From: Paramecium pentaurelia
Taxonomy: Eukaryota > Ciliophora > Oligohymenophorea > Peniculida > Parameciidae
Length of the DNA stretch: 64,000 nucleotides
Reading direction: 5' to 3'
Assembly: GCA_905183005.1 (NCBI GenBank)
Contig: CAJJDO010000053.1
Span: 254,165 to 318,164, forward strand
Made by a program: the position numbers and the translations under genes. Shown here piece by piece: positions 1 to 11,807 of the stretch (its first letter is position 1; every line of letters begins with the position of its first letter). The notes below the pieces were generated by a model. The model searched no databases, was not told the origin of the DNA, and worked only from the letters and a program-made list of their open reading frames with translations.

Positions 1-57
1 AGTAAAAATACATCATCATTTAAATTAGTTTGTAAGGTAAGGATGCTCAAAATTTGA
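1..57 (+). CDS. possible 3' end of an upstream gene
   Basis: The first 19 codons from base 1 read in an open frame to a TGA at 55-57, with a composition like other C-termini here. Nothing upstream is visible, so the product cannot be named. It could also be untranslated sequence. The following 143 bases up to the next start are AT-rich and carry no recognisable signal. Confidence 0.3.
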   Translation, partial: SKNTSSFKLVCKVRMLKI

Positions 58-200
58 TATTGAAAGTAACTAATGTAAATCTCATTAAATTCTTAAGGAC
101 CCATATATTATAAGAAAGAACATTCTAGTACAATAGGAATATATTTACTTTTTTTATTAATTTTTCTTACTTATAACTTTAAAGTTATAATTAATTTAAT

Positions 201-3200
201 ATGATAATTATGATATGTACATTGTTATTGGAATAACTTTAATTAAATAAATTATGTTTAGATGGATTAGGAGAAGAATAGAAGGAAGAAGAAGAAGAAG
301 AAGAGGATTAAAATGCAGTATTGTTTTGTTAAAGTTAAGTAATTGTTGAGAATAAGGGATAAGAGAATATTTTATATTAATTGAATATATGGAATCCTGA
401 GTCAAGGATAGAAATGAAGGATGGTCAATAATATTAATTTAATTTAGAATACTTATCAAAACAAACATTTTTATATTATAAAATTATTTCTAATGATACT
501 GAAGTTTAATTAAATATTAATTCACATTATGGTTATACTAGATATTAAATAGAAATTATTGATACTTAAAATTAATAAACTATTTCTTTATATGCAAAAG
601 AGGAATACAAAACATAACATTCTAAAAGTATTTATAAGAGTGCATTTGAATTTTGTAAGAAGAATTGTTTATTAAAAATTTCACTTGAGGCATAGCAATA
701 ATAATATAATATTACTCAAATTGGTAGAAGTTTAGATTTTGATGATTTGGTATATGTGACAGTTACTTAAGAATTTATGGATATACAAACAGGAATTCCA
801 ATTTAAATACAAGTAAATTAAGATTCTCCTAGAAAATTCATTTATAGTTAATTAAATGAAATATCAACTGAATCAAAAATGAAATTAATTTTACATGAAA
901 TTTATGGTAAAGGTACTATTTGTTTATCATTCAATGATGAAAATAATTAAAATTTAGAAATGTGTGAATTCTAAATATTAGGAAATGTATTAGAATTAAC
1001 ATAATAATAAATTTAATAGAAATTAAATGAATTTAAACTTAATCAAAATCCTTATATAATAATAAAAGTATTTTCATTAGTAAGTACTAGTAAATTTTAA
1101 TTATAATTAGAAATATTTAATGATAAAAATAATCATAAATTAGTTTTAGGAATTCCTACAAGAATTAAAATGAATATTCAAGAGGAATATTTTTATTAAT
1201 ATTTCAATATATAAAGTAATGATGATTTATATTTTAAATTCATAAAAATGTAAGGTTAAACATATATTGAAGTGAGTAGATGTTTAGATGATATTAAAAT
1301 AGCATGCGAATAAGAAATAATAATAAATGAATAATTATTAGCAGGTCAATCCTATAGTCAACATATTATACATAAATAAGATACAAAAAGATATTGTGAA
1401 TTATGTACATATAATATAAAGATCAAAACTACTGATATCTCTTTAGATTTATTAGTAGTAATTACATCATAATTAAACTTTGTTCAATTACTTTAGAATA
1501 TAGCATTTACTGATTTTTTGGATGGTCCAGATGATTATAATATTTATCATTATTCATATGATACAGATCACCAAATAGAAATATAAATCAATTAATATAA
1601 TTGTGATACCTAAATGTGGATTGGATATCATGCAGATTTGAATAGTTCAAACTATTTTTATGGACCATATAATACAATTAAATAAATGAAATTAATGAAT
1701 ATTACAGAATTAATTTCTTATTATTAAGCCATCATACCTCCAAGATAACATTTAGAAGAGAATAATAAAGATTATAAAATAACTTCATAAATTAATGGAA
1801 ATCAAACTCTTTTAGGTCACTATAATGATGATGATATTTATATTATTGTTAAAAGCAATTAATAAAGACAAACTAATTATTCTATTATTGTTACTTAATC
1901 TACAACAGGAAATGGTTAATTATTACAGGATGGAATAATAACATCAGCATATTTGATTAAACTTACACCTTCAATAACATTTTATCATTAATAAAAAAAT
2001 TAATCATAATAACTATAATTATTTGTCAAAGTAAATCCATATGGAAATATAAATAATTTATCATATGAAAATTATTTCAAAATAGAAGTATCTAATGAAA
2101 CATAAACAAATAATTTTACTATTATTCATGCTTTCTCAATTCGTAATAATTAATTAACTTATATTCTTCCAGTACTTGAAGGTATGCTTACAATAAAAAT
2201 ACATAGTTTATTAGAGATTACTACTAATGAATTCAATCATGTAGAATATTCTTTCAATCCAAGAGGAGATATTATACCTATTCCTAAATAACCATAATTT
2301 AGACTTTATTATTTTTCAAATAATTATTTAAATAGAATAGATTTATAGATAAGCATTGTTGGTTAGGATGTATTTATGATAAATCAGAATTCTAATCAAA
2401 TAGATTAGATAGTTGATTACAGACCAAAATATAATGAATCATATATTCAAGGAGATGGTAAATTAGAAATTCAAGTTTATAATTGTCTTGGAGATTTGAA
2501 TGTTTCTATAACTTAAGATTATGATTAATTTTTAAAGAATTCATATAATGGAATTAAGAATACTTTGGAATGATAATTGACTGACATTTTATTAACAGTA
2601 AAACCTGGTCTAATTTATTATGAATTTTAATCCAATAAAAGTGTTTATAAGTTTACTACTAAATTGTATAATTAATTTGATAAAATTCCATATAGTTAAT
2701 TGATTTTGGGAGGAGATGGATAAATCAATTATTTATTTGGTACAACTGATACAGATATAATTAGTATTAAATTTAAACCAATAAAATGTGCAGTATGTGA
2801 TATTTAATAAGAACATAATAGTATTATTAAATATTATGTAAATTGGGGTAGTAGTGTTGAATATTCTCATATCATAGGACTATGTCAATATCATTAATAT
2901 AATAATATAAATAAATTATAAGTAGAACATTTTGATTAAAAAGATGTAGGTAATTATTATTTGAATTAAACTGAAGAAATAATTGTAAATATTACAGTAG
3001 ATAAATAATCATTACATAATTAATTATATATTTCTGTTAGAGCTTCTATCTTATAATTCAATAATATTCCTATAGGTGATTATGAATTATATTATCATAT
3101 TGCAGAAGTAGGATTACCTATGAATGCTTTCTATATGTATAAAAATCGTTTTTATGAATTCTTAATTGCTTTATCTATTTTAGTAGTATTTACATTCAGC

Positions 3201-3359
3201 ATGTATTATATTAAGATATATATTTATTAGGCTTTGTTGTTTATGTTCTTTTTATAGAAAAGCTCTTAAATTAAAATAAGAGAATCTGAATATGTAATTA
3301 GAATAGAGAATGGAAAGTGCAAAAGAGAAAGTATAAATAGAAGTTTAAATGGGATATGA
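201..3359 (+). pseudogene. large secreted/membrane protein with one in-frame TGA
   Basis: Reading TAA/TAG as Gln, one frame runs from ATG 201 to TGA 3357-3359 (1052 codons) with a single interruption, a TGA at 2571-2573 (codon 791). The frame does not change across it, and coding character is the same on both sides. The N-terminus is short and hydrophobic (MIIMICTLLL), which suggests a signal peptide, and is followed by an acidic Glu run. The body is rich in Asn, Gln, Tyr and beta-type segments. Near the C-terminus one strong membrane span (starting around FLIALSILVVF) precedes a short basic tail, so a type I surface protein is likely. I do not recognise the family. No GT...AG intron of normal size can remove the TGA. 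It may be a recent nonsense mutation, a base-calling error, or readthrough. If the TGA is a true stop, the product is 790 residues and lacks its anchor. Confidence 0.7.
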
Positions 3360-3422
3360 TTAATTTTAAGATGAGAATAATGAAAAGTCAAATTAATGAT
3401 CATAAATATATATATATATTTA

Positions 3423-4816
3423 TCATACACCAACACTAGGCGAAACATCATAATAGTAATTATAATCTTCGCTTAAATGAAATTATAAACGTGGTACTTA
3501 CAATTATTCTAGTAATTACTCATCAATGTAATCATATTGATTTGAGTCAGCTAATATATAATAATGTATAAATAAATACTGAATTATTGATCAATCATTC
3601 TGCAATTTTCTTGGTATCTAATTGCATAATCTTTTTATCCAGAACTTAAGGCATTTAATATTTTTTTAATTAATATGCGTTTAATAAAAATCATCACTTT
3701 TGGAAACCATTTCAAGTGATCCTATTCCAAATTATTAAGAATTTAATAGGGATTCATTAAAAACCTCTCTACATATTCCAACATATACAATCCACAGTCT
3801 ACTAGATTTGTCTATCTTGGTACTATAGGCTAATGAACAGGGACAGTTGATCTCATTACAATCTCATAGATCTAATCATCACTATATCTTTTGTGTTCAA
3901 GATTATATACATGCATTAAATAAAATTTAATTTGAATTCCAATCCTTTAATCCTATATAAGAAGTGAATCAAAATAGATTAAATACCCATTCTTATTCAC
4001 ATCAGTACTCAATTAATAGTTATTATTACACAATTATTCGCAAACTTGTAATGGATTAACTACAAATATCACAGCCCAATGTTCACGTAAATGTAGAGGA
4101 AATAATATATATTATTTCATAAAGATGTTATCTTTAGTCCATCTTTATAACATTTAATTGTTCTATAAATATTGTGTATAAATTTATTTGTATTCTGCAT
4201 GAAATGATAACAGTCTAGTACAAAAATAAGTGTTGTAAATAAATAGAGATTTATTTTTGAAGATATCATTCTCAATAAATCTTAAGAAAAAGTTTATTAT
4301 AGTATCATTAACATAATTCTGAGGATTTAATTTTAAGAAATCATAATACTTTATGTCAATACTTACTTATTTTCTTTAACTCATAAATTAATATGTGCAT
4401 TTGAAATCCTCTTTTACTTTCTCATCATATGCATGATGTTTTGATTATAAGTCTAATTCATTTATTAATTCTAAATAAGCTTGTTATTACATTTCCTATA
4501 TTATTAATAATATATATCTTACTTTCTACTTTTAAATCTTTTCTTTTAATTGATGCTTAACAATTTAATCTAATTCACTCTCTTCTTAAGTTACTACATC
4601 ACATTCATATGTCATAGTAGGCTTTAAATTCATTAGCCATTTTGGTGAAACTAATTATGGTGCTGCTATTATCTCAATATCATGTTCTTTTTTTTATTAT
4701 TGTGTAATCGTTTAAATAATTTGCATTTCTTTTGTTGATTATTATATTTCTAGTTTTTCCAATTAATTCAATAATTCTAGATGTTCTAATCTCTTATTTT
4801 GTATTAGTTACTCCAT
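3423..4816 (-). CDS. Ulp1/SENP-family cysteine protease (C48)
   Basis: This is a probable SUMO-type deconjugating or processing protease of 445 residues after removal of two introns (4496-4522, 27 nt; 3551-3579, 29 nt). The N-terminal half is a Gln/Lys/Glu-rich coiled-coil-like region. The catalytic domain is C-terminal and starts with a Ulp1-like NDTIINFFLR. The triad can be seen in order: His in REHWAVIF (about residue 235), Asp in YFDSLL (about 273) and Cys in LVDCGLYMLEY (about 331), with the upstream Gln in PRQTN that forms the oxyanion hole. All key residues are present, so activity is expected. SUMO and other ubiquitin-like substrates cannot be told apart here. The gene is convergent with the gene ending at 3359, with 63 bp between. 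The spacer 4817-5237 between its start and the next gene's stop is AT-rich with no other coding. Confidence 0.88.
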
Positions 4817-5237
4817 CTTGTTTTATTATTATTTCTTTTTTGGTTTTATCATTTAATTTATATTATAAAAAAGGTGGATTTAATTAACCAAACAAATTAC
4901 ATGATAAAAATATATTATATAATATTATTCTCATATAAGTTGTTCATTATCTTATCAATAATACATTAAATATTCTAAATAATTATAGATAATTTTAATA
5001 TATTCATCTATTCATTTTTAATTTAAATTAATTTAATCAAAATAATAGCATCTTTTTTATTACAATATTTTAAAAATAATTAGATTATTATTTTATTTGT
5101 TATTTCTTTTAAACTTCATAATTTTAATCATTATTTTATAAATAATTTAATTTCTTTTTATTAGTTCATAGATCATTTATAAATATAATTATTCATTCAA
5201 TATTATTTAGTTATAAATAATTAATGTATTTATATAT

Positions 5238-6136
5238 TCATTTTTCTATAAATACATATTATTTTTTCAATTTATCCATGTCTTTTTCTAATTAAATCAA
5301 TTCTTTTTCATATTACTCCTTTCTTCTTTTTAATCCAACAGTATCAAACTTTTTTAAATGAGTATATTATTAATATTGTTTATTAACTTCATCATATCTT
5401 TATTTTAAACCTTCTCTAATTTATTTTAATTCTTCTTCTTATAATAATTATCTAATTTATATTAAATATTTACAATTTATCATTTTATTCTTCCAATTAT
5501 CGCTTAACATTTTCCTATTCTTCTAAATAAGATTATTAAATTTAATCTTTAATTTGACTCAAATATAATGGTATTTAACCATAATCTTTTTTAGTTAACC
5601 AATTCAATTCTTATTATTGTTATTTTGGAGCTAAAAATAATGTTATAAATTACATTTTAGAATAACATCAATCTTATTTGTAGCAATGAAATTTCTATTA
5701 GATTATAATCCCATAGTAGGTTTTTCAATAGATCTAGGAACTAGAGGTTTCAATTTATTTCTATGAGAATGTGGTATTTCTCTACTTCTTGAAAGATATC
5801 CCTTTTCTATCCATTCTTCTAAATTGTTTGTACCCATAATTCTTGGTTTAATAGGTGAAAGATGTTCTAAATAATAGAATTTGATTATAAACATGTTTTT
5901 GGTTTTCCTATAGTTCCACTCTCAGATGCATATCTTTAAGATAATAATTAGTAATCACCACTTATATTTTTAATCTTAAGTATATATACTTATGAATATA
6001 CCTAAATAACATTTGAATGATTAGCAAATGTACTATAAGATGGTTATATTGTACCTGGGAATTTGGATTTATATTTTTTTTATCTCTTAGATGGAAGTGG
6101 ATCTTCTATTATTATATTATAGATGCTTTCTTCCAT
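5238..6136 (-). CDS. ENKUR: enkurin-like axonemal protein
   Basis: The spliced product is 275 residues (introns of 26, 23 and 22 nt). It begins MEESIYNII, very like the start of animal enkurins, followed by a basic Pro/Lys segment. The C-terminal third is the enkurin domain: a motif around KKDYGQIPLYL, a Gln/Glu-rich helix, and an end resembling LKRRKEQYEKELIQLEKD. Enkurin is a conserved ciliary protein; in animals it binds calmodulin, and it is a microtubule inner protein of doublets, so a role in the ciliary axoneme is inferred. The first intron has an unusual GTTTAT donor, but only its removal joins the two halves of the N-terminal region in frame. The start codon lies 18 bp from the stop of the next minus-strand gene. 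Confidence 0.85.
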
Positions 6137-6154
6137 TAAATAATTAATTATATT

Positions 6155-7420
6155 TCACAAATCATATTTTTCTTCTCTTTTTCTCCTTGATTCTTTAATC
6201 TCATAATTCCTCATCATTTCATCCAATTATGGATCAATCTTTCCATTATGATAGATATTACTACATGGTTTATTATCTGGCCATGACACAACATCATAAT
6301 GTACATTATTATCTACTCTATTTTCTAGCCAACTAAAAATAATCTAATTTATATATATATACTCTTAAAATTTATCAGATAGTAATCCTCCTTTCATCAT
6401 AGGAATTTAGAATTTTGGATGATTCCATGATTCAGTCCATATAACTAATTCATTAAAAACACAACTTATTGCCCATAATCCCCAATCTGGTTTTGATTTC
6501 ATTAAATCTTTTAATTATTATAAAATATTTAATCTAATCTTTTCTATCTATTTCTTTTCTTTAGGAGTACATTTATCTAAATGTATTTTACCTATACATT
6601 CAAAACCATCACAAATTTCTAATTACCACCAATCATATTGAGAATGTACTATAAATGTTGGAATATCAACTTTTCTTAGAGCATCAAAAGAGAAGATATC
6701 ATTCATTGTTATACCTGCTCTCTTTGTTGCTTCAGTATATGCATCAATAATATCTTTATTTCTTGAAATATCAAATATAACACTATCAAGAAGTATTCTT
6801 ATTTCAACCTCTTCTTCTTAATATAAATCTTTTATAACTCTTCTTAATTCATTATATTTATTTACTAAATACCATCCTCCTACACCAGATCCTGCTAATA
6901 TGATTCTTTTAGGAATTAACTTCATTTATAATAATGCTCCTTTAAAAACTTAAGGATTCATTTGTTAATACCACATATTGCCATCACAATACATTAAGAA
7001 CATTTTATATGCTTTTCTAAGATGCACATTCTAATATTTATTATTTCCCATTAAACCTTAATTTGCATTAAATTCTTCTGGATATCCATTACTGGTGCCA
7101 TAAAATGTTGTATTTCTATAAGTACAATTATCAATATATGCATAATCACCATATTTTAGAAATTTTGTACTATCTTCAATACAGATACCTCCAGAATAAA
7201 AATACATAATTAAATCATCAGTGCTTCCTTCAAAAACATATGCAGCTGCTTATGTTCCATCCATACAATATGAATCCTATAAATAAGTTCTATGTAATGG
7301 ATGTGCCAAAGATCCCTCATCATCAGGTGGAGGTCTTAAAAAGTCATTATCATCAAAAGATTCTTCTTCTCCTTATGCTATTAATAGATATATTAATGAT
7401 GAAAAATAAAAAAAGAACAT
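6155..7420 (-). CDS. pectinacetylesterase/NOTUM-like protein without the nucleophile serine
   Basis: An intronless 421-residue protein with an N-terminal hydrophobic signal sequence (MFFFYFSSLIYLLIA), so it is probably secreted or lumenal. The fold is that of the pectinacetylesterase/NOTUM hydrolases: an early DSYCMDGT segment, a SGGICIED segment at the usual GGGWC position, and a nucleophile-elbow region LAGSGVGG. In NOTUM and plant relatives this elbow is GxSxGG with the catalytic Ser at the third position; here that position is Gly. The acid (HSQYDWW) and a candidate His (WNHPKF) are still present. I infer a non-catalytic, binding-type member or one with altered chemistry. It is transcribed divergently from the aldehyde dehydrogenase gene, with 49 bp between the start codons. 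Confidence 0.78.
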
Positions 7421-7469
7421 TCCTAATTTATATTATTTAATACAGTAAATTATTTAAAATCTAAATTCC
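7421..7469. promoter_or_regulatory. 49-bp bidirectional promoter region
   Basis: The whole space between two divergent start codons (7420 on minus, 7470 on plus) is 49 bp of A/T. Both promoters and both 5' leaders must lie in it or overlap the neighbouring genes. No specific motif can be singled out. Confidence 0.4.
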
Positions 7470-9041
7470 ATGATTAAGGATGACGTATCAGTAATAGTTC
7501 CAACTCTTAAAGAACTCAAAGCAAATTTCCTTACTAAAAAGTCTAGACCAATTACTTTTAGACTTTAACAATTACATAATCTACTCAATGGTCTTAAGGA
7601 ATTAAGAAATGAATTTTATGAAGCTTTTAAGAAAGTATATATATTTTTCATCATCCTATAGGATCTTGGATATTAAGATTAATTCTTTTGTGAATTAGTA
7701 TAATATTAAGCAGTTCTAACTCATATTGAAAGTGACATTAACAATATATACAAATATACAGCCAAAAGATCCATTAGCACATCTATAATGGCTGCTCCAG
7801 CAACAAGCTATTTAATACCAGAACCATATGGTGTAGTTTTAGTTATAGGAGCTTGGAATTATCCAATATTCACTTGTATACCTTAAGTAGCTTAAGCAAT
7901 TGGTGCAGGAAATGCTGTTGTTTTAAAACCTTCTGAAATGGTTCCTCATCTTTCTAATGTCTTAGCAAAATTGATAACAAATTATTTAGATTAATCTCTA
8001 TATCGTGTTATAGAAGGAGGAGTTAATGTTGCAATTAATATTACTAAATAACCTTTTGATCTTATTATTTTTACTGGAGGAACTGAAAAAGGGAAACTTG
8101 TAGCTAAAGCTGCAGCTGAAAATTTGGTGCCTTGTATCTTAGAATTAGGTGGTAAAGGACCTTGTATTATTGATTCTTCAAGTGACTTAGCCTTAGCTGG
8201 AAGAAGAGTAATTTCTACAAAATTATATAATTGTGGTTAAACATGTGTAGCTCCAGATTATTTATTAGTTGAAGAATCTATATTAGATAATGTTGTTAAT
8301 ACATTTAAATAATAAATAAAAGACTTTTATGGACCAGAAACTAAGAAATCTGAATGTCTTAATAGAATAGTTAATGAATTTCATACTAATAGAATTGTTG
8401 AATATTTAAATAATCATGGAGGTAAGATAGTTCATGGTGGTTAATATGATTTAAAAGAAAAATGGATTGAACCAACATTTGTTATTAATCCTGATCCTAA
8501 TAGTGAATTAATGAAAAATGAGATATTTGGACCAATACTTCCTATAATTACTTATAAGAAGATTGAAGAAGCTATTAATTTTATCAATTTTAGACCTAAA
8601 CCATTGGCTCTCTATTATTTTGGTACAAATAAAGTTCATAAAAATGCTATTCTTGAATCTACATCATCAGGAGGTGTTTGTATTAATGATTGTATCTTTC
8701 ATTTAATTAATCATGAATTGCCATTTGGAGGAGTAGGTGATAGTGGTTATGGAGTTTGTGGTAGTAAATTTGGATTTGATTAATGTTAACATCTAAAACC
8801 TGTTCTTGAAAAATCAACAATTGATCCATCAGCAAGGTATTAAATATTTATTTTATTTATTAGATATCCACCATACACAAACAGTAAAAAAACTTAAATG
8901 ACCTTTTTGACTAGTTTAGGAATCTACTCATAATAGGAAATTTTGAATAAACTATTATTATTTCTCTTTATTTTGTGTGCATTCATATATGTAACATGTT
9001 GTTGTGGTTGTTCTAAAAATTAGCTTTAAAATGATTTATGA
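7470..9041 (+). CDS. class-3 aldehyde dehydrogenase with C-terminal membrane anchor
   Basis: A 505-residue NAD(P)-dependent aldehyde dehydrogenase after splicing out two 27-nt introns (7635-7661, 8837-8863). Family motifs are complete: the substrate-side GAWNYP segment, the KPSE cofactor loop, FTGGTEKGKL, the general-base Glu in LELGGKGP, and the catalytic Cys in NCGQTCVAPDY. The overall length and the AWNYP and GGVCIND motifs fit the ALDH3 class, whose fatty-aldehyde member is tail-anchored. The last exon adds a hydrophobic helix (LLLFLFILCAFIYV) followed by a CCCGC cluster and a short polar end. I infer insertion in the ER or another membrane with possible S-acylation, and oxidation of long-chain aldehydes. 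It is convergent with the EF-hand gene, 64 bp apart. Confidence 0.92.
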
Positions 9042-9105
9042 TATCATTATTTTTAAGAAACATTTAATAATAAATAGATATATATAAATGTATATTATTT
9101 TATAT

Positions 9106-10691
9106 TCATTTCCATGAATTTCTAATGAATTTCTCAAAAGTTACTTCACTTTCTATAAGAGCACTAATATCAGTTAAATAATCAATAAATTATTATTAAG
9201 TAACAGTTTAAACATCTTTCCATATATCATTAAAATCTTTAGTAGCATCAGCTACAGTTTTGATACCTAAAGTTACATCTTAACACTTAGTAGCATCATA
9301 CAATTCTATAAATATTCTTTATGTATAATTTACATTTAAATTATTAAATTGATATTGATTATTGTCCATTTGATATTCTATTCCAAAATTAATTTACAAG
9401 ATCTAATCTAAATTAAGTAAGTGGTTCTTTATATTAATATAGATAAAATACTTCTTAAGAAACTAATAAATTCAACAAATGAGACTTCATCATCACAATT
9501 TTTATCAAAATATCTAAATAGATTGTCATATTCTGTTTTAGTAAGTAAAAATCCAGACTCTTTCATAGCCCATTAAAATTCTTATCTATTTAATGTTCCA
9601 TTTTTATTTTTGTCTGAATTAGCAAAAATAGTAGCCATTCTAATTACAGAATGTTAACCTTTCTTAATTAAATCATTTCTAATTCTATTTAATGTTTCTT
9701 AAGGTGGAGCTCTAGCAATTTGAAATACTGGATTAACATTTGCATTATTTCCAGATCCCATTAAAGCAATCAATCCACAAATTTCATCATAACATAGTCT
9801 TCCACTTTTATCAGAATCATATTTATTAAATAATGCTTGAATTTCTTTATCACTAAAAACACAACCAAACTTTTAAAGTGCTTATGCAAATTAATAGATA
9901 TCAATAGTCCCTTTATTTTCTAAATCAAAATACATAAATGCCTTCTTGGCTGTCTTACCTTCATCATCCTTTGTAACTGTTTTCTATCTAATTTTTTCAA
10001 ATAATATAATTTCTAATTATGCAAGTCTTTCTGGAGAAACATAATCAGCACCTGAAGTAACTCCCCAAGTAGAAGTCAATAACTATAAATAATATAATAA
10101 AGAATACATCTGTAAAATATTCTTCTTTTTCACTGGGTAGAGTTGCATTACAATCAGCATAATAATTAAGGAATTCATCTTCACTTATACTTTGACAATC
10201 TTTGCTTCTTTTTGATATAGCATTGACAAACTCTTTTGTAACTTAATCTGCAGTCTTTTATCTAGTTCTTACTCTTGGATGATTTTTTGCTTAATAAAGT
10301 CTATATAAGTTTTCTAATAAGAGTCTTCCTTGTCTTTATTAATCAAGAAATGCAAAAGTGCTTCTGACAACATTGATTCTTCTTTCGCTCATATTTTCTC
10401 TTATAAGATTGACAAATTCAGCATAAGCTATATTTCCATCTTTATTTGAATCATATTTATCATAGACTGCTCTCAATTCTTATGTTGTAAGAAAGACACC
10501 AATTTTAGATAGAAATTTTTAGAATTCATCTTTATCCAAATAACCTAAATTAGATATTTTATGATACCAGAATTATCTTTATCAAATTCTGACATTAATT
10601 AATATACACCTTCCAAATCATCTATTTTACGAGCATGTAATTAGCCTCTTATTTTATTTTGAATCAATTCTAATTTATTTCTCCAATCCAT
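9106..10691 (-). CDS. multi-EF-hand calcium-binding protein (calcyphosine-like)
   Basis: The 494-residue protein contains six recognisable EF-hand loops, in pairs: DKDNSGYLDKDEF (split by the first intron), DSNKDGNIAYAEF, a degenerate DLENKGTIDIYQF, DSDKSGRLCYDEI, DKNKNGTLNRQEF and DKNCDDEVSFVEF. Between and after the pairs, segments resemble the C-terminal half of calcyphosine-type proteins (PLTQFRLDLVNQFW), so the gene looks like an internal duplication of a calcyphosine unit. Four introns (23, 25, 25 and 28 nt) are needed; the third ends in AAG instead of TAG, and only this choice keeps the domain in frame. A calcium-dependent regulatory or ciliary role is inferred. No catalytic domain is present. 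Confidence 0.85.
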
Positions 10692-10881
10692 CAGTTATTT
10701 TTTATATTATTAATATCATATTTTGATTAACATCTATAGTTTTTATATGATTCAATAATAATCAAAGAAATACATTAAAATTTAGAATAAAATATGAAGA
10801 ATTATAAGTTTAATAATGAAAAGTAAATTTAATTACATGAATTGAATATTGAATCACAAAAGAATAGAGTATTTTTTAATT

Positions 10882-11571
10882 TCATAATTAGAAATAGTCA
10901 TCTAGTTGTAAATCAGCAGTTTGATTATCTGATGAGAAAGATTCGAGTTAAATATTAGAAACAACTTTTTGTGACTTTTTTTATGTCTCAAAATAATGTT
11001 ATCTTACATGTGTCATCCATTATCTCACTTATGGATCTAATTGGGCTATAAAAAATAATAAATTATTAATACCTTTCCAATCTTAATTAAATGTGCTATA
11101 AATCTTAGCTTCTTATGCAGTAGCTAAATTTTTCAATTATTATAGTAATAATTCATGATTAGAGTTGTCATAGTATATTTCATTCTGATTTGAATCATCA
11201 TAGGGTATATCATCAAAAATCATAATTTTTAATTGTTCTAATTTGTTTTTCTTAACATCCCATAAAATCTAATTACTTCTGTTAGTTCACTAATAAAATA
11301 TTTATATTAATTTAGTAGTTTATTAAATATTTTCATTAATAATAGGTACAGTTCATATGTTAATAAAATTTTCGTATTTAAATTTAACTCTTAAATCTAT
11401 TATATTATTATTCATTCACTTTTTTATAGACTGAATATAGTTATTTATTAATTAAGAAGTATTTCTTTCTTAAATCTTAGATTTAATTGAGAATTCTAAA
11501 AATTCATTATTCTAGATTACACTTATATTTAAATTAAGATTGATATATAATTTTTGTATTAGAGTAGACAT
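10882..11571 (-). pseudogene. decayed or poorly resolved minus-strand gene
   Basis: The 3' half reads well: from about 11290 to the TGA at 10882 a frame with one standard 27-nt intron gives a hydrophilic sequence (including NQILWDVKKNK and ending LQLDDYFQL) typical of a real C-terminus. Upstream, to ATG 11571 and beyond to about 11700, coding-like stretches fall in three different frames separated by TGA codons. I could join only some of them with plausible introns. The ILWDV motif recalls a WD repeat, but this is weak. It is probably a gene that has picked up frameshifts, or one whose introns I have misplaced. The 236 bp from 11572 to 11807 separate it from the divergent histidine kinase gene. 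Confidence 0.45.
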
Positions 11572-11807
11572 TTCCTAAGCAATTACAATATTGCATTAAT
11601 TAAATAATTAATTATAAAATCTAAATTTTGCAAATCCTTTATTTGTATATTAATTATTATTAGTAAATGAAAGCAGTTAAGATGTGCTTAAAGGAATTCT
11701 TTCTATAGAATTAGATCTAAGAACTATATAAAAATGAAAATTCTTTAAATAGTCTTACTCTCTAATTTATCTAGTCAGAATTGGAATAATGTTATTAAAA
11801 TCGATAA

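Noticed and set aside
2571..2573. TGA read as Trp (a different genetic code)
   Set aside because: TGA ends every intact gene here at the expected family length, and Trp is encoded by TGG throughout. One or a few in-frame TGAs in damaged genes do not support recoding.
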